Source: Streptomyces odontomachi (GTDB lineage: Bacteria; Actinomycetota; Actinomycetes; Streptomycetales; Streptomycetaceae). From it: a stretch of DNA of 64,000 bases. The translations under genes were made by a program, and so were the position numbers. Below, piece by piece: positions 44,538 through 53,372 of this stretch. The notes under the pieces are model-generated. The model did not search any database. It had not been told where the DNA came from and worked only from the letters and a program-made list of their open reading frames with translations. The first letter of the stretch is position 1. Each line of letters opens with the position of its first letter. Where the stretch lies: NCBI RefSeq assembly GCF_024435355.1, contig NZ_JAMJWG010000001.1, positions 682,001 to 746,000 of the forward strand, read 5' to 3'.

Positions 44538-44882
44538 ATGACCGCCCCACTGGAAACCATCATCTATCCCGTCAAGGACCTGGCCCTGACGAAGGCACTG
44601 TTCTCCAAGGTGCTGGGTGTCAAGCCGGCCCAGGACGAGGCGTACTACGTCGGCTTCGACCTCGGCGGCCAGAGCCTGGGCCTGGACCCGAACGGGCACG
44701 CCAAGGGGATGACCGGCCCGGTGTCCTACTGGCAGGTGCCCGACATCGAGGCGGCCGTGCGCGACCTGGTCGCCGCCGGGGCCACCGTCCAGCAGGAGAC
44801 CCGCGACGTCGGCGGCGGCAAGCTGATCGCCGTCGTCACCGACGCCGACGGCAACGGCATCGGCCTCACCCAGAACCCGTGA
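44538..44882 (+). CDS. VOC/glyoxalase-fold protein
   Basis: A 114-residue single-unit vicinal-oxygen-chelate protein. It starts TIIYPVKDLALTKALFSKVL and has YYVGFDLGGQSLGLDPNGHA and the C-terminal VVTDADGNGIGLTQNP. The metal positions of true glyoxalases are not all evident, so a dioxygenase, lyase or resistance role is open. GAGGAGA precedes the ATG, and TAGCGT at about 44487 may be its -10 element. Confidence 0.8.
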   Translation: MTAPLETIIYPVKDLALTKALFSKVLGVKPAQDEAYYVGFDLGGQSLGLDPNGHAKGMTGPVSYWQVPDIEAAVRDLVAAGATVQQETRDVGGGKLIAVVTDADGNGIGLTQNP

Positions 44883-45370
44883 CGGCGGGACGTTGACCAC
44901 CTGACCCGGCTGCGCGGAACCGGTGACCAGGGGAGCGCAGGGGCCGTGCGACGCACCGGACACCGCATCCAGGGCGTCCGGGCGGGCCCCCGCGCGCCCC
45001 TGGCCACGGGCGGTTCCGGCTACGGCAGGCCCCCGGGCCGTTCCTTGAGCGCCGCCCTCTGAGGCGTTCGTCCACCCGTGAGGCATACGGGTTACGGTAA
45101 AAATCGGCCGCGCGGCGTTCGGAGAGCGTTAAGAGCACTGCCGTTCGCCTCGCCGTCGCGATCTGCTGGCCGGAACCGGTGCGCCCGTGGAAGAGGCAGG
45201 CGGGGCCGCCGCGACCGTCGTCGGCCGTGGCAACGCGACAGCGTCGTCCGCTCCGTTCCGGGCGCGTCCTCCGAAGGCGTAGGCGTGCCACCCGCCGCGG
45301 CGGGGGCTCAGTGCCCCGGCCCGCGGCCGAGGCGCCGGTCGAGACCGTGACCAGGAATGAGGACACGCCG
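44883..45370. other. 488-base spacer between the VOC gene and kdpE
   Basis: No gene is supported here. A small A+T-richer spot, TACGGT at 45093-45098 followed by AAAAATC, could be a -10 region for kdpE, which would then have a leader of about 270 bases. No terminator hairpin or riboswitch was recognised. Confidence 0.45.
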
Positions 45371-46035
<665 letters not shown>

Positions 46036-46054
<19 letters not shown>

Positions 46055-48741
46055 CCGGCGTCGGGTGGGGAGGACCCCGTGGCCGACGCGTCGGCGGGCG
46101 GGTCGTCCGGTTGTGCCGTGCGCTCCGCGGATACCTCGTCAGGCAGCGTCGCACCGTCGGCCGAACCCGGGCCCGCTGCGACCGGGCCGGCGGGCAGGGT
46201 GAGGACCATGGTGATCCCGCCGCCGGGCGTCTCCTCCGGGGCGAGGGAACCGCCCATCGCCTCGGTGAGACCCCGGGCGAGGGCGAGGCCCAGGCCGACG
46301 CCCGTGCGGTGGCTGCGGTCGCCGAGCCGCTGGAACGGTTCGAAGACCCGGTCCCAGTCGCCCCGCGGGATGCCGGGACCGCGATCGATGACACGCAGTT
46401 CCAGATGGTCGGCATGGGCGCTGGCGGTGACGAGCACCGGCGTCCCGGCGGGGGTGTGGCGCACCGCGTTGGCGATCAGATTGGCCAGCACCCGCTCCAG
46501 CAGGACGGCATCCGCGATGAGATCCGGCAGACCGCCGGGGGTGCGCACCTCCACCTGTTCGGGTGCCACATCGGTGAGCGCACTGGCGACCGCCTCCTGC
46601 GCCGTGACCGGTGCGAGGGAGACACCCAGCGCGCCGGCCTGGAGCCGGCTCATGTCGAGCAGGTTGGCGATCAGCCGGTCGAGCCGGTCGAGTGACTCCG
46701 CCGCGGTGGCGATCAGTTCGTCGCGGTCCTCCGGGCTCCAGTCCACGTCCGGACTGCGCAGGCTGTCCACGGCCACCTTGGCGGACGACAGCGGGGTGCG
46801 CAGGTCGTGGCTGACGGCATTGAGCAGCGCGGTGCGCATCCGGTCCGCCGCGGCCAGCGGCCGGACCTGCTCGGCGGTCTCGGCCAGCCGCTGGTGACGC
46901 AGTGCGACGGCCGCCTGGGCGCCGAACGCCTCCAGCACCCGCCGGTCGGATGCGGGGAGCGTACGGCCGCGCAGCGCAAGCGTCAGGGAGTCGTCCACCA
47001 GGACGTCCGCGTTGCCCTCGTCGGGGGTGGCGCAGGGCGGGCCGCCGGTGGTGGCGACGATGCGCCAGGCCTGCGGGTCGCTCTGCGTGCGGGGGGTCTG
47101 CGGCGCCTCGGGACGGCGCTCCAGGAGGGTCACCGAGGTCAGCGTGAACGTCTCGCGCAGCCGCTCCAGGATGCCCGTCACGCCCCGGTGCGCCGGCCGG
47201 TCGGGGGTCGACGCCATGTCCTGGTCGGCGTCGCGGAGCATGTCTCCCGCCAGGGTGGACAGCACCTGGGCGTCGGCTCTCGCCTCGGCGGCCTCCCGGC
47301 TACGGCGCGACGACAGGTCGACGACGGTGCTCACGGCCACCGCCACCGCGATGTAGACCACCAGCGCCAGCAGGTTCTCGTGCTCGGCGATGGTGAAGGC
47401 GTGCAGCGGCGGGGTGAAGAAGAAGTTGAGCAGCAGCGAGCCCAGGACGGCGGCGAACAGCGCCGGATAGAGCCCGCCGACCAGCGCCACCCCGACCACC
47501 GCGGCCAGGAACAACAGGATGTTGCTGGGCAGCGACAGACCGGAGAGGCCGGCCGCCAGCAGCAGGGTGAGCAGCGGCAGCCCCACCGCGGCGAGTACGA
47601 AGCCGGCGGCCCGCCGACGGCCGGCGATCGCTCCGCTCGGGCCGGCGGCACGGCTGCCCCGGCCCACCTCCTCGTGGGGCACCAGGTGCACGTCGATCGG
47701 CCCCGACAGCGCGGTCGCGGTGACCCCCACACCGCGCGAGAACACCTGCGCGAGGCGGCTCCGCCGGGACGCGCCGAGCACCAGCTGGGTGGCGTTGACC
47801 CCGCGGGCGAAGTCGAGCAGTGCCGTGGGCACGTCCTCGCCGACGACCTGGTGGTAGGTCCCGCCGAGGTTCTCCACCAGCGCCCGCTGCCGGGTCAGGT
47901 TGGCGGGGCTCGCGTCGATCAGACCGTCGTTGCGGGCGACGTGCACGGCCAGCAGGTCGGCGCCCTTGGTGCGGTCGGCGATGCGTGCCGCGCGGCGCAC
48001 CAGCGTCTCGCCCTCCGACCCGCCGGTGAGCGCCACGAGGACCCGCTCGCGTGCCTCCCAGGTGCCGCGGATGCGGTGCGCGGCACGGTAGCGGTCCAGC
48101 TGGTCGTCCACCTTGTCGGCCAGCCACAGCAACGCCAGCTCGCGCAGCGCCGTCAGGTTGCCGACCCGGAAGTAGTTGCCGAGGGCGGCGTCGACCTTGT
48201 CGGGGCCGTAGACGTTGCCGTGCGCCATCCGCCGGCGCAGTGCCTCGGGGCTCATGTCGATCAGTTCGACCTGCTCGGCGCGGCGCACCACCTCATCGGG
48301 CACCGTCTCGCGCTGGGGCACTCCGGTGATCTGCTGGACGACGTCGTTCAACGAGTCCAGGTGCTGGATGTTGACGTTGGACACCACGTCGATGCCGGCG
48401 TCCAGGATCTCCTCGATGTCCTGCCAGCGCTTGTCGTTGGGGGAGCCCGGCACGTTGGTGTGCGCCAGTTCGTCGATGAGTGCCACCTCGGGGCGCCGGG
48501 CGATGACCGCCTCGACGTCGAGCTCGGTGAAACCGGCACCCCGGTGGGTCAGGGATCTGCGCGGGATGACCTCCAGGCCCTCCACCTGCTCGACGGTGCG
48601 GGCCCGGCCATGGGTCTCCACGAAGCCGACGACCACGTCGGTGCCGCGGCTCCGGCGGCGGTGGGCCTCGCCGAGCATGGCGTAGGTCTTGCCGACGCCC
48701 GGCGCGGCGCCCAGGTAGATACGCAAGCGCCCGCGTGCCAT
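46036..48741 (-). CDS. kdpD: KdpD-type sensor histidine kinase
   Basis: A 901-residue membrane sensor for potassium/turgor. The N-terminal KdpD domain (about 1-210) starts LRIYLGAAPGVGKTYAML, with FVETHGRARTVEQVEGLEV and DELAHTNVPGSPNDKRWQDI. A Usp-like domain follows (about 230-360; LVALTGGSEGETLVRRAARI), in other species the site of c-di-AMP binding. Four close helices (DUF4118; about 375-480), a GAF-like region and the kinase core (His in NAVSHDLRTPLSS; N-box ANLIANAVRHTPAG; GVGLGLALARGL) complete it. It starts with ATG preceded by GGGAGGTGAG. Its 3' end runs into convergent kdpE. Confidence 0.92.
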
Positions 48742-49078
48742 CCGCCACTCACCTCCCTAGCAAGGGCCCCGTCACCTGCGCTGCGGGGCCCCGCGCCCAT
48801 TGTGGCTCACCCCCGACCGGAGCTGAGCAGGGCGGTTGGCCGGTGCCGTGCCGTCAGGCGGGTGGGCCGTCCGTCCGTGGGGTGAGCTTCGGCCGCCACC
48901 CGGCGGCATCCGCGTTGGCAACGCGTCAAGAAACGCCGACGAAGCGATCGGAAGGTGTCAACACACGGCGTCGCCGGCCGGCTCACGCGGTCTGCTGACG
49001 GTGCGGGACGGCGTGCGCCACCACCGGGGCGGCAGCCGGTCGCCGTACCCGCCGTGCAAGACGGACGCAGGAGGGGCC
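48742..49078. other. 337-base divergent spacer upstream of kdpD
   Basis: No gene is supported. The part next to kdpD contains a GGGGCCCC-type self-complementary stretch (about 48785-48792). The rest probably holds promoters for kdpD (leftward) and for the small membrane protein gene (rightward). I looked for a c-di-AMP (ydaO-type) riboswitch and saw none, but such a structure cannot be excluded by eye. Confidence 0.4.
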
Positions 49079-49513
49079 ATGACCATGCCGGTGCAGCTGC
49101 GAGGGCTGCGGGGGCGCGTCCTGCGTGCCGTTCCGGAACCGGTCGCCACACCCTTCGTGTGGGCGGCCGCGTTCGCCGGGTCCCTGCTGCTGGTGCCGGT
49201 GCTCACGATGGCCGGTGCCCTGGCACATCCGGTCGCCGCCCTCGCCGGCTACTGCCTGCTGGGCGCGGTCCTCGGGCTTGCCGCGCGGGCCGCCGCCGCG
49301 CCGGGGATCGCCGTGCTGTGCTGGTTGGCGTACGACGGTTTCGTCGTCCACCGCGAGGGCGAGCTGGGCTGGGCCGGCTCCGAGGACCTGGCCCGGCTGG
49401 CCGTCCTGCTGGGCGCACCCCTCCTCGGCCTCGCGGCCGCCCGCACCGGCCACGCCGTCCGGGCGTACCACCGCCTCGTCCCGCCCCGCACCACACCGGA
49501 CACGCGGACGTAG
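49079..49513 (+). CDS. small DUF4118-like membrane protein next to the KimA-like transporter
   Basis: A 144-residue protein with three hydrophobic stretches (ATPFVWAAAFAGSLLLVPVL, PVAALAGYCLLGAVLGLAAR, LARLAVLLGAPLLGLAAART) and a short GFVVHREGELGWAGSEDL loop. The pattern recalls the transmembrane (DUF4118) part of KdpD, without any kinase domain. AGGAGGGG precedes the ATG at 49079. The transporter gene begins 43 bases downstream. A regulatory or accessory role for potassium transport is only a guess from position. Confidence 0.65.
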   Translation: MTMPVQLRGLRGRVLRAVPEPVATPFVWAAAFAGSLLLVPVLTMAGALAHPVAALAGYCLLGAVLGLAARAAAAPGIAVLCWLAYDGFVVHREGELGWAGSEDLARLAVLLGAPLLGLAAARTGHAVRAYHRLVPPRTTPDTRT

Positions 49514-49556
49514 TCGATGCGCATTCTGGACGCCCTGCATCCCTAGCATTGCGGCA

Positions 49557-51563
49557 GTGACCACCTTCCCCAAACGGTTCCTCCTGGGCCGTCCGCTGCG
49601 CACCACGCAGATCGGGGAGACTCTGCTGCCCAAGCGGATCGCGCTGCCGGTGTTCTGTAGCGACCCGCTCTCGTCGGTCGCGTACGCCACCGAGGAGATC
49701 CTGCTGATCCTGGCCCTGGGCGGTACGACCCTGCTGCACCTGTCCTGGTGGGTGGGCGCCGCCATCGTGGCGCTGCTGGTGGTGGTCACCGCCTCGTACC
49801 GGCAGACCTGCCACGCCTACCCGAACGGGGGCGGGGCCTACGTCGTCAGCGCCGACAACCTCGGGGCCACGGCCGCGCTCACCGCGGCCAGCGCGTTGCT
49901 GGTCGACTACGTCCTCACCGTCGCCGTCTCCGTCGTCGCCGGAGTGGCCGCGATCACGTCCGCCGCACCGGCCCTGGCCCGGCACGCGGTGGCGCTGTCC
50001 ATCGCGTGCGTGCTGCTGCTCACCCTGCTGAACCTGCGCGGCGTCCGGGAGTCCGGGCGGATCTTCGCCGTCCCGACCTACGGTTTCGTGCTCGGCGTCG
50101 GCGTGATGTTCGTGTTCGCCGCGGTGCGGTCCGCGGTCGGTGCGCACCTCGAGGCCGAGTCCGCGCATCTGCCGATCCACGCCACCGGCACCTTCGCCGG
50201 CCTCGGCCTGGTGCTGCTGGCCATGCGGGCGTTCGCCTCCGGCTGCACGGCGCTGACCGGGGTGGAGGCGATCAGCAACGGTGTGCCCGCCTTCCGCAGG
50301 CCCAAGGCCCGCAACGCCGCCACCACCCTGGCCGTCATGGGTGCCCTGTCGGTGACCATGTTCACCGGCATCACCGCGCTCGCGCTCGTCTGCCACGTAC
50401 ACGTCGCCGGCGACCCCACCGAGCTCGGCCTGCCGGCCGGCGCGCACACCCCCACCGCGCTCGCGCAGGTGGCCAAGGCGGCCTTCGGTGACTGGAACTT
50501 CCTCTTCTACTACGTGCAGGCCGCCACGGCCGGGATCCTGGTGCTGGCCGCCAACACCGCCTTCAACGGCTTCCCGATGCTGGCCTCGATCCTCGCCCAG
50601 GACCGTTACCTGCCCCGCCAGTTGCTCAACCGCGGTGACCGGCTGGTCTTCTCCAACGGCATCGTGCTGCTCGCCGCGGCGGCCATCGGGCTGATCGTCG
50701 TCTTCCAGGCCAAGGTCACCGCGATCATCCAGCTCTACATCATCGGCGTGTTCGTCTCCTTCACGCTCTCCCAGACCGGCATAGTCCAGCACTGGCGCAA
50801 GGAGCTGCGCGGCACCGTCGACCCGGCGGAGCGCCGCAGGATGCACCGCTCCCGGGCGATCAACGCGACCGGCGCCACCTTCACCGGGATCGTCCTGGTG
50901 ATCGTGCTGATCACCAAGTTCACGCACGGCGCGTACATCGTCACCGTCGCCATGCCGCTGCTGTTCCTGGCGATGAGGGCCGTGCACCGGCACTACGAGC
51001 TGATCTCCACGGAACTGGCGGTCGCACCGGACGCCCACCCCGAGCCACCGTCGAACAACCACGCCATCGTGCTCGTCTCCAAGATCCACGCCCCCACCCT
51101 GCGGGCGGTCGGCTATGCCCAGTCGATCCACCCCAGCTCGGTCGAGGCGCTCACCATCAGCGTCGATCCCACCGAGACCGCGGCCCTGCGCAGGTCGTGG
51201 GACGAGCACGAGATGGGGGTGCCGCTGGTCGTGCTCGACTCGCCCTACCGGGAGATGAGCCGGCCGGTGCTGGAGTACGTGCGCACCCGGCGCCGCGAGA
51301 GCCCACGCGACGTGGTCACCGTCTTCGTCCCGGAGTACGTGCTGGGCCGGTGGTGGGAGCAGCTCCTGCACAACCAGACCGCGCTGCGGCTCAAGACCCG
51401 CCTGCTGTTCACCCCGGGCGTGATGGTCACCAGCGTCCCCTACCTCCTGCCGTCCGCGCAGCGGCACCGGGACGCGGCACACGCGGGCGGGGGCAGCACA
51501 TGGGCCGCGGGCGGCACCGCGCCGAAGCGGCACGAACCGGGCGACGGGGGCCACCCGGACTGA
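49557..51563 (+). CDS. APC-family transporter of the KimA (YdaO) type, likely potassium importer
   Basis: A 668-residue transporter. The N-terminal signature LLPKRIALPVFCSDPLSSVA and YATEEILLILALGG, then SYRQTCHAYPNGGGAYVVS, match the KimA/YdaO branch of the APC superfamily, whose characterised member is a high-affinity potassium importer. About 12 membrane helices span residues 40-470. The long cytoplasmic C-terminus (about 470-668; VLVSKIHAPTLRAVGYAQSI, VTVFVPEYVLGRWWEQLLHN) is the regulatory part in KimA. The GTG at 49557 has no ribosome site; TAGCAT ends seven bases upstream, so the message is probably leaderless. Adjacent kdpDE supports a potassium role. Confidence 0.82.
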   Translation: MTTFPKRFLLGRPLRTTQIGETLLPKRIALPVFCSDPLSSVAYATEEILLILALGGTTLLHLSWWVGAAIVALLVVVTASYRQTCHAYPNGGGAYVVSADNLGATAALTAASALLVDYVLTVAVSVVAGVAAITSAAPALARHAVALSIACVLLLTLLNLRGVRESGRIFAVPTYGFVLGVGVMFVFAAVRSAVGAHLEAESAHLPIHATGTFAGLGLVLLAMRAFASGCTALTGVEAISNGVPAFRRPKARNAATTLAVMGALSVTMFTGITALALVCHVHVAGDPTELGLPAGAHTPTALAQVAKAAFGDWNFLFYYVQAATAGILVLAANTAFNGFPMLASILAQDRYLPRQLLNRGDRLVFSNGIVLLAAAAIGLIVVFQAKVTAIIQLYIIGVFVSFTLSQTGIVQHWRKELRGTVDPAERRRMHRSRAINATGATFTGIVLVIVLITKFTHGAYIVTVAMPLLFLAMRAVHRHYELISTELAVAPDAHPEPPSNNHAIVLVSKIHAPTLRAVGYAQSIHPSSVEALTISVDPTETAALRRSWDEHEMGVPLVVLDSPYREMSRPVLEYVRTRRRESPRDVVTVFVPEYVLGRWWEQLLHNQTALRLKTRLLFTPGVMVTSVPYLLPSAQRHRDAAHAGGGSTWAAGGTAPKRHEPGDGGHPD

Positions 51564-51711
51564 CCCCACGGCCCGCCCGCGTCCGGCTGCGGAGTGCGGA
51601 CGGGCAGGCCGACGCGGACGAGGAGGCGTCCCCGGATATCGGGCAGCGCGCGCCGACGCCGGACGCGTACCGTTCCCCACCGGATGTCAGGCGACGTGGG
51701 GGAGAGGGCCC

Positions 51712-53349
51712 GTGACGCGGCGCAAGCGCACCGATGACGGCCTGGGGCGGTTCGCGTACGAGCGGACCAACCGCGGCGGACGGGCGGGGGTGCCGCCCGA
51801 CACCACGGTCGAGCGGGCGGTCGAGGCGCACCGCCGACGGTGGGGTGCCGAGGCGGAGGACCAGCCGCTGGTCGTCGAGTGCCACGACATGTGCGACCTC
51901 GGCGCGTTGTCCCGGCTGCCCGGCCTGCGGGACCTGGACCTGACGTCGAAACGGCTGACCGACCTGAGGCCACTGGCGGCCCTGACACGGCTGGAGACCC
52001 TGGAGATCGAGGCGCCGGTGACCGACCTCGCCCCGCTGGCCTCGCTCACCCGCCTGGACGAGCTGATCCTGCGCCGGACACGCACCACCGACCTGCGCCC
52101 GCTGGCCGCCCTGCCCGCGCTGACCTCCCTCGAGCTGACGGACACCCGCATCGACGACGTCCACCAGCTCACCGCGCTGCCCGCCTTGCGCCGCCTCGTC
52201 ATCGTGCACGCCCCGCTGACGGACGCCACCCCGCTGGCCGGGATGGCGCTGGAGACCGTCTGGCTCGCGCTCACCGGGGTGGCGGCGGCACCGGAGCCGG
52301 CCGGCCCGGCGCAGTGGACGGTGTTGCCGCGCAGCCCGGAGCAGACACCGCCGGTGCCACGGGTCCCACCGCGGGTGCCGGTGGCCGACCTGCTGGTCCG
52401 CTACCGCCGGGCGGCGCACTGCTACCACCAGCGGCACGCCCGTGGTGACCTCGACGCCCGGGCGGCCGCCGGGCGCGGCCTGCTGGCCTCCCGTGACCCG
52501 GCCGCGATCGGCGAGTGGCTGTGCTCGGACCGCCGGATGCACTCCCTGCTCGACCTCATCGCATGGGACGGGGAGCGCCGGCCCGAACTGGAGCTGTGCG
52601 GTCTGACGTTGCGCGGCGGCCGTGGCAGCACCGGATTCCCCACGGACAACCCCTGGCACCTGCCCCGCCTCGCCGACCCCGAGCAGGTGGTCCGCCAGGT
52701 GTGGGCACCGCTTGCGGACCGTGCCCCGGCGGCCGTCGACGAGCTGGCGCGGCGGGTGTTCGCGGTGGCCCTGGTCCGCCATGCCACCGGCTCCCGCCTG
52801 GCCTATCTGTACGGTGCCGCATCCCGGTGGGACCGCGACATCGACTGGGCGGCGTGGTCGGTCGAGGAGCTGATGGGCGCCGACGTCATCCGGGCCGACC
52901 TGTGCTGGGCAGGGCCGCCTCGTACCACGTCCGACCGTTTGCCGGTCCACCCGCTCGGCGGCCCGCTCCCGGCGCCGCTGCGCGAACTGGCCGCCGTGCA
53001 CGCTTCGCTGGCGTTCAGCACCTGGGCCAGCCGGATCCATACCGGCGACCTCGATCTCCGGGACGTCCGGGGCGAGCCGGCCGGCGTGGACACCGGCGCA
53101 GCGCACCGCCGCGGACAGCGCGCCGACGAGGACCCGGACGCGTTCCGGGGGCGGTTCGTCGAGTTCGCCGGGTGGGGCTGGGGCGACGGGGTCTGCACCC
53201 TGGACCTGGACGTGCTCGACGCGTTCGGCAACCCCATCGTCGCGTGGTACGGGCCCGAGGACGATCCCGACGCCGGCGGGACGGCCCCGTTCTGGAGCTG
53301 GTTCGAGCGGATGGTGCACTTCTCGATGGGGGCAGACGTGACCATCTGA
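51712..53349 (+). CDS. leucine-rich-repeat protein with a SMI1/SUKH-like C-terminus
   Basis: A 545-residue cytoplasmic protein of unknown function. Residues about 70-180 form five leucine-rich repeats of about 22 residues (LSRLPGLRDLDLTSKRLTDL, LAALTRLETLEIEAPVTDL, LASLTRLDELILRRTRTTDL, LAALPALTSLELTDTRIDDV), internalin-like. The middle is helical with Arg-rich segments. The C-terminus (GWGWGDGVCTLDLDVLDAFG, NPIVAWYGPEDDPD, APFWSWFERMV) resembles the end of SMI1/SUKH domains found in toxin immunity proteins. The GTG at 51712 follows GGGGGAGAGGG. No toxin gene is visible nearby. Confidence 0.72.
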   Translation: MTRRKRTDDGLGRFAYERTNRGGRAGVPPDTTVERAVEAHRRRWGAEAEDQPLVVECHDMCDLGALSRLPGLRDLDLTSKRLTDLRPLAALTRLETLEIEAPVTDLAPLASLTRLDELILRRTRTTDLRPLAALPALTSLELTDTRIDDVHQLTALPALRRLVIVHAPLTDATPLAGMALETVWLALTGVAAAPEPAGPAQWTVLPRSPEQTPPVPRVPPRVPVADLLVRYRRAAHCYHQRHARGDLDARAAAGRGLLASRDPAAIGEWLCSDRRMHSLLDLIAWDGERRPELELCGLTLRGGRGSTGFPTDNPWHLPRLADPEQVVRQVWAPLADRAPAAVDELARRVFAVALVRHATGSRLAYLYGAASRWDRDIDWAAWSVEELMGADVIRADLCWAGPPRTTSDRLPVHPLGGPLPAPLRELAAVHASLAFSTWASRIHTGDLDLRDVRGEPAGVDTGAAHRRGQRADEDPDAFRGRFVEFAGWGWGDGVCTLDLDVLDAFGNPIVAWYGPEDDPDAGGTAPFWSWFERMVHFSMGADVTI

Positions 53350-53372
53350 GCCGGCCGGGCTCCCCGGACCCG

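Noticed and set aside
46807..48885. 692-codon frame antisense to kdpD
   Set aside because: Composition is that of a codon shadow; KdpD domains account for the whole interval.
48742..49556. Possible ydaO-type (c-di-AMP) riboswitch upstream of the KimA-like gene
   Set aside because: No recognisable riboswitch core was found, and the transporter gene appears leaderless, leaving no room directly upstream.
49203..51680. 825-codon frame antisense to the KimA-like gene
   Set aside because: Low-complexity His/Gly/Asp/Arg product without a fold signature; the transporter is clear on the other strand.
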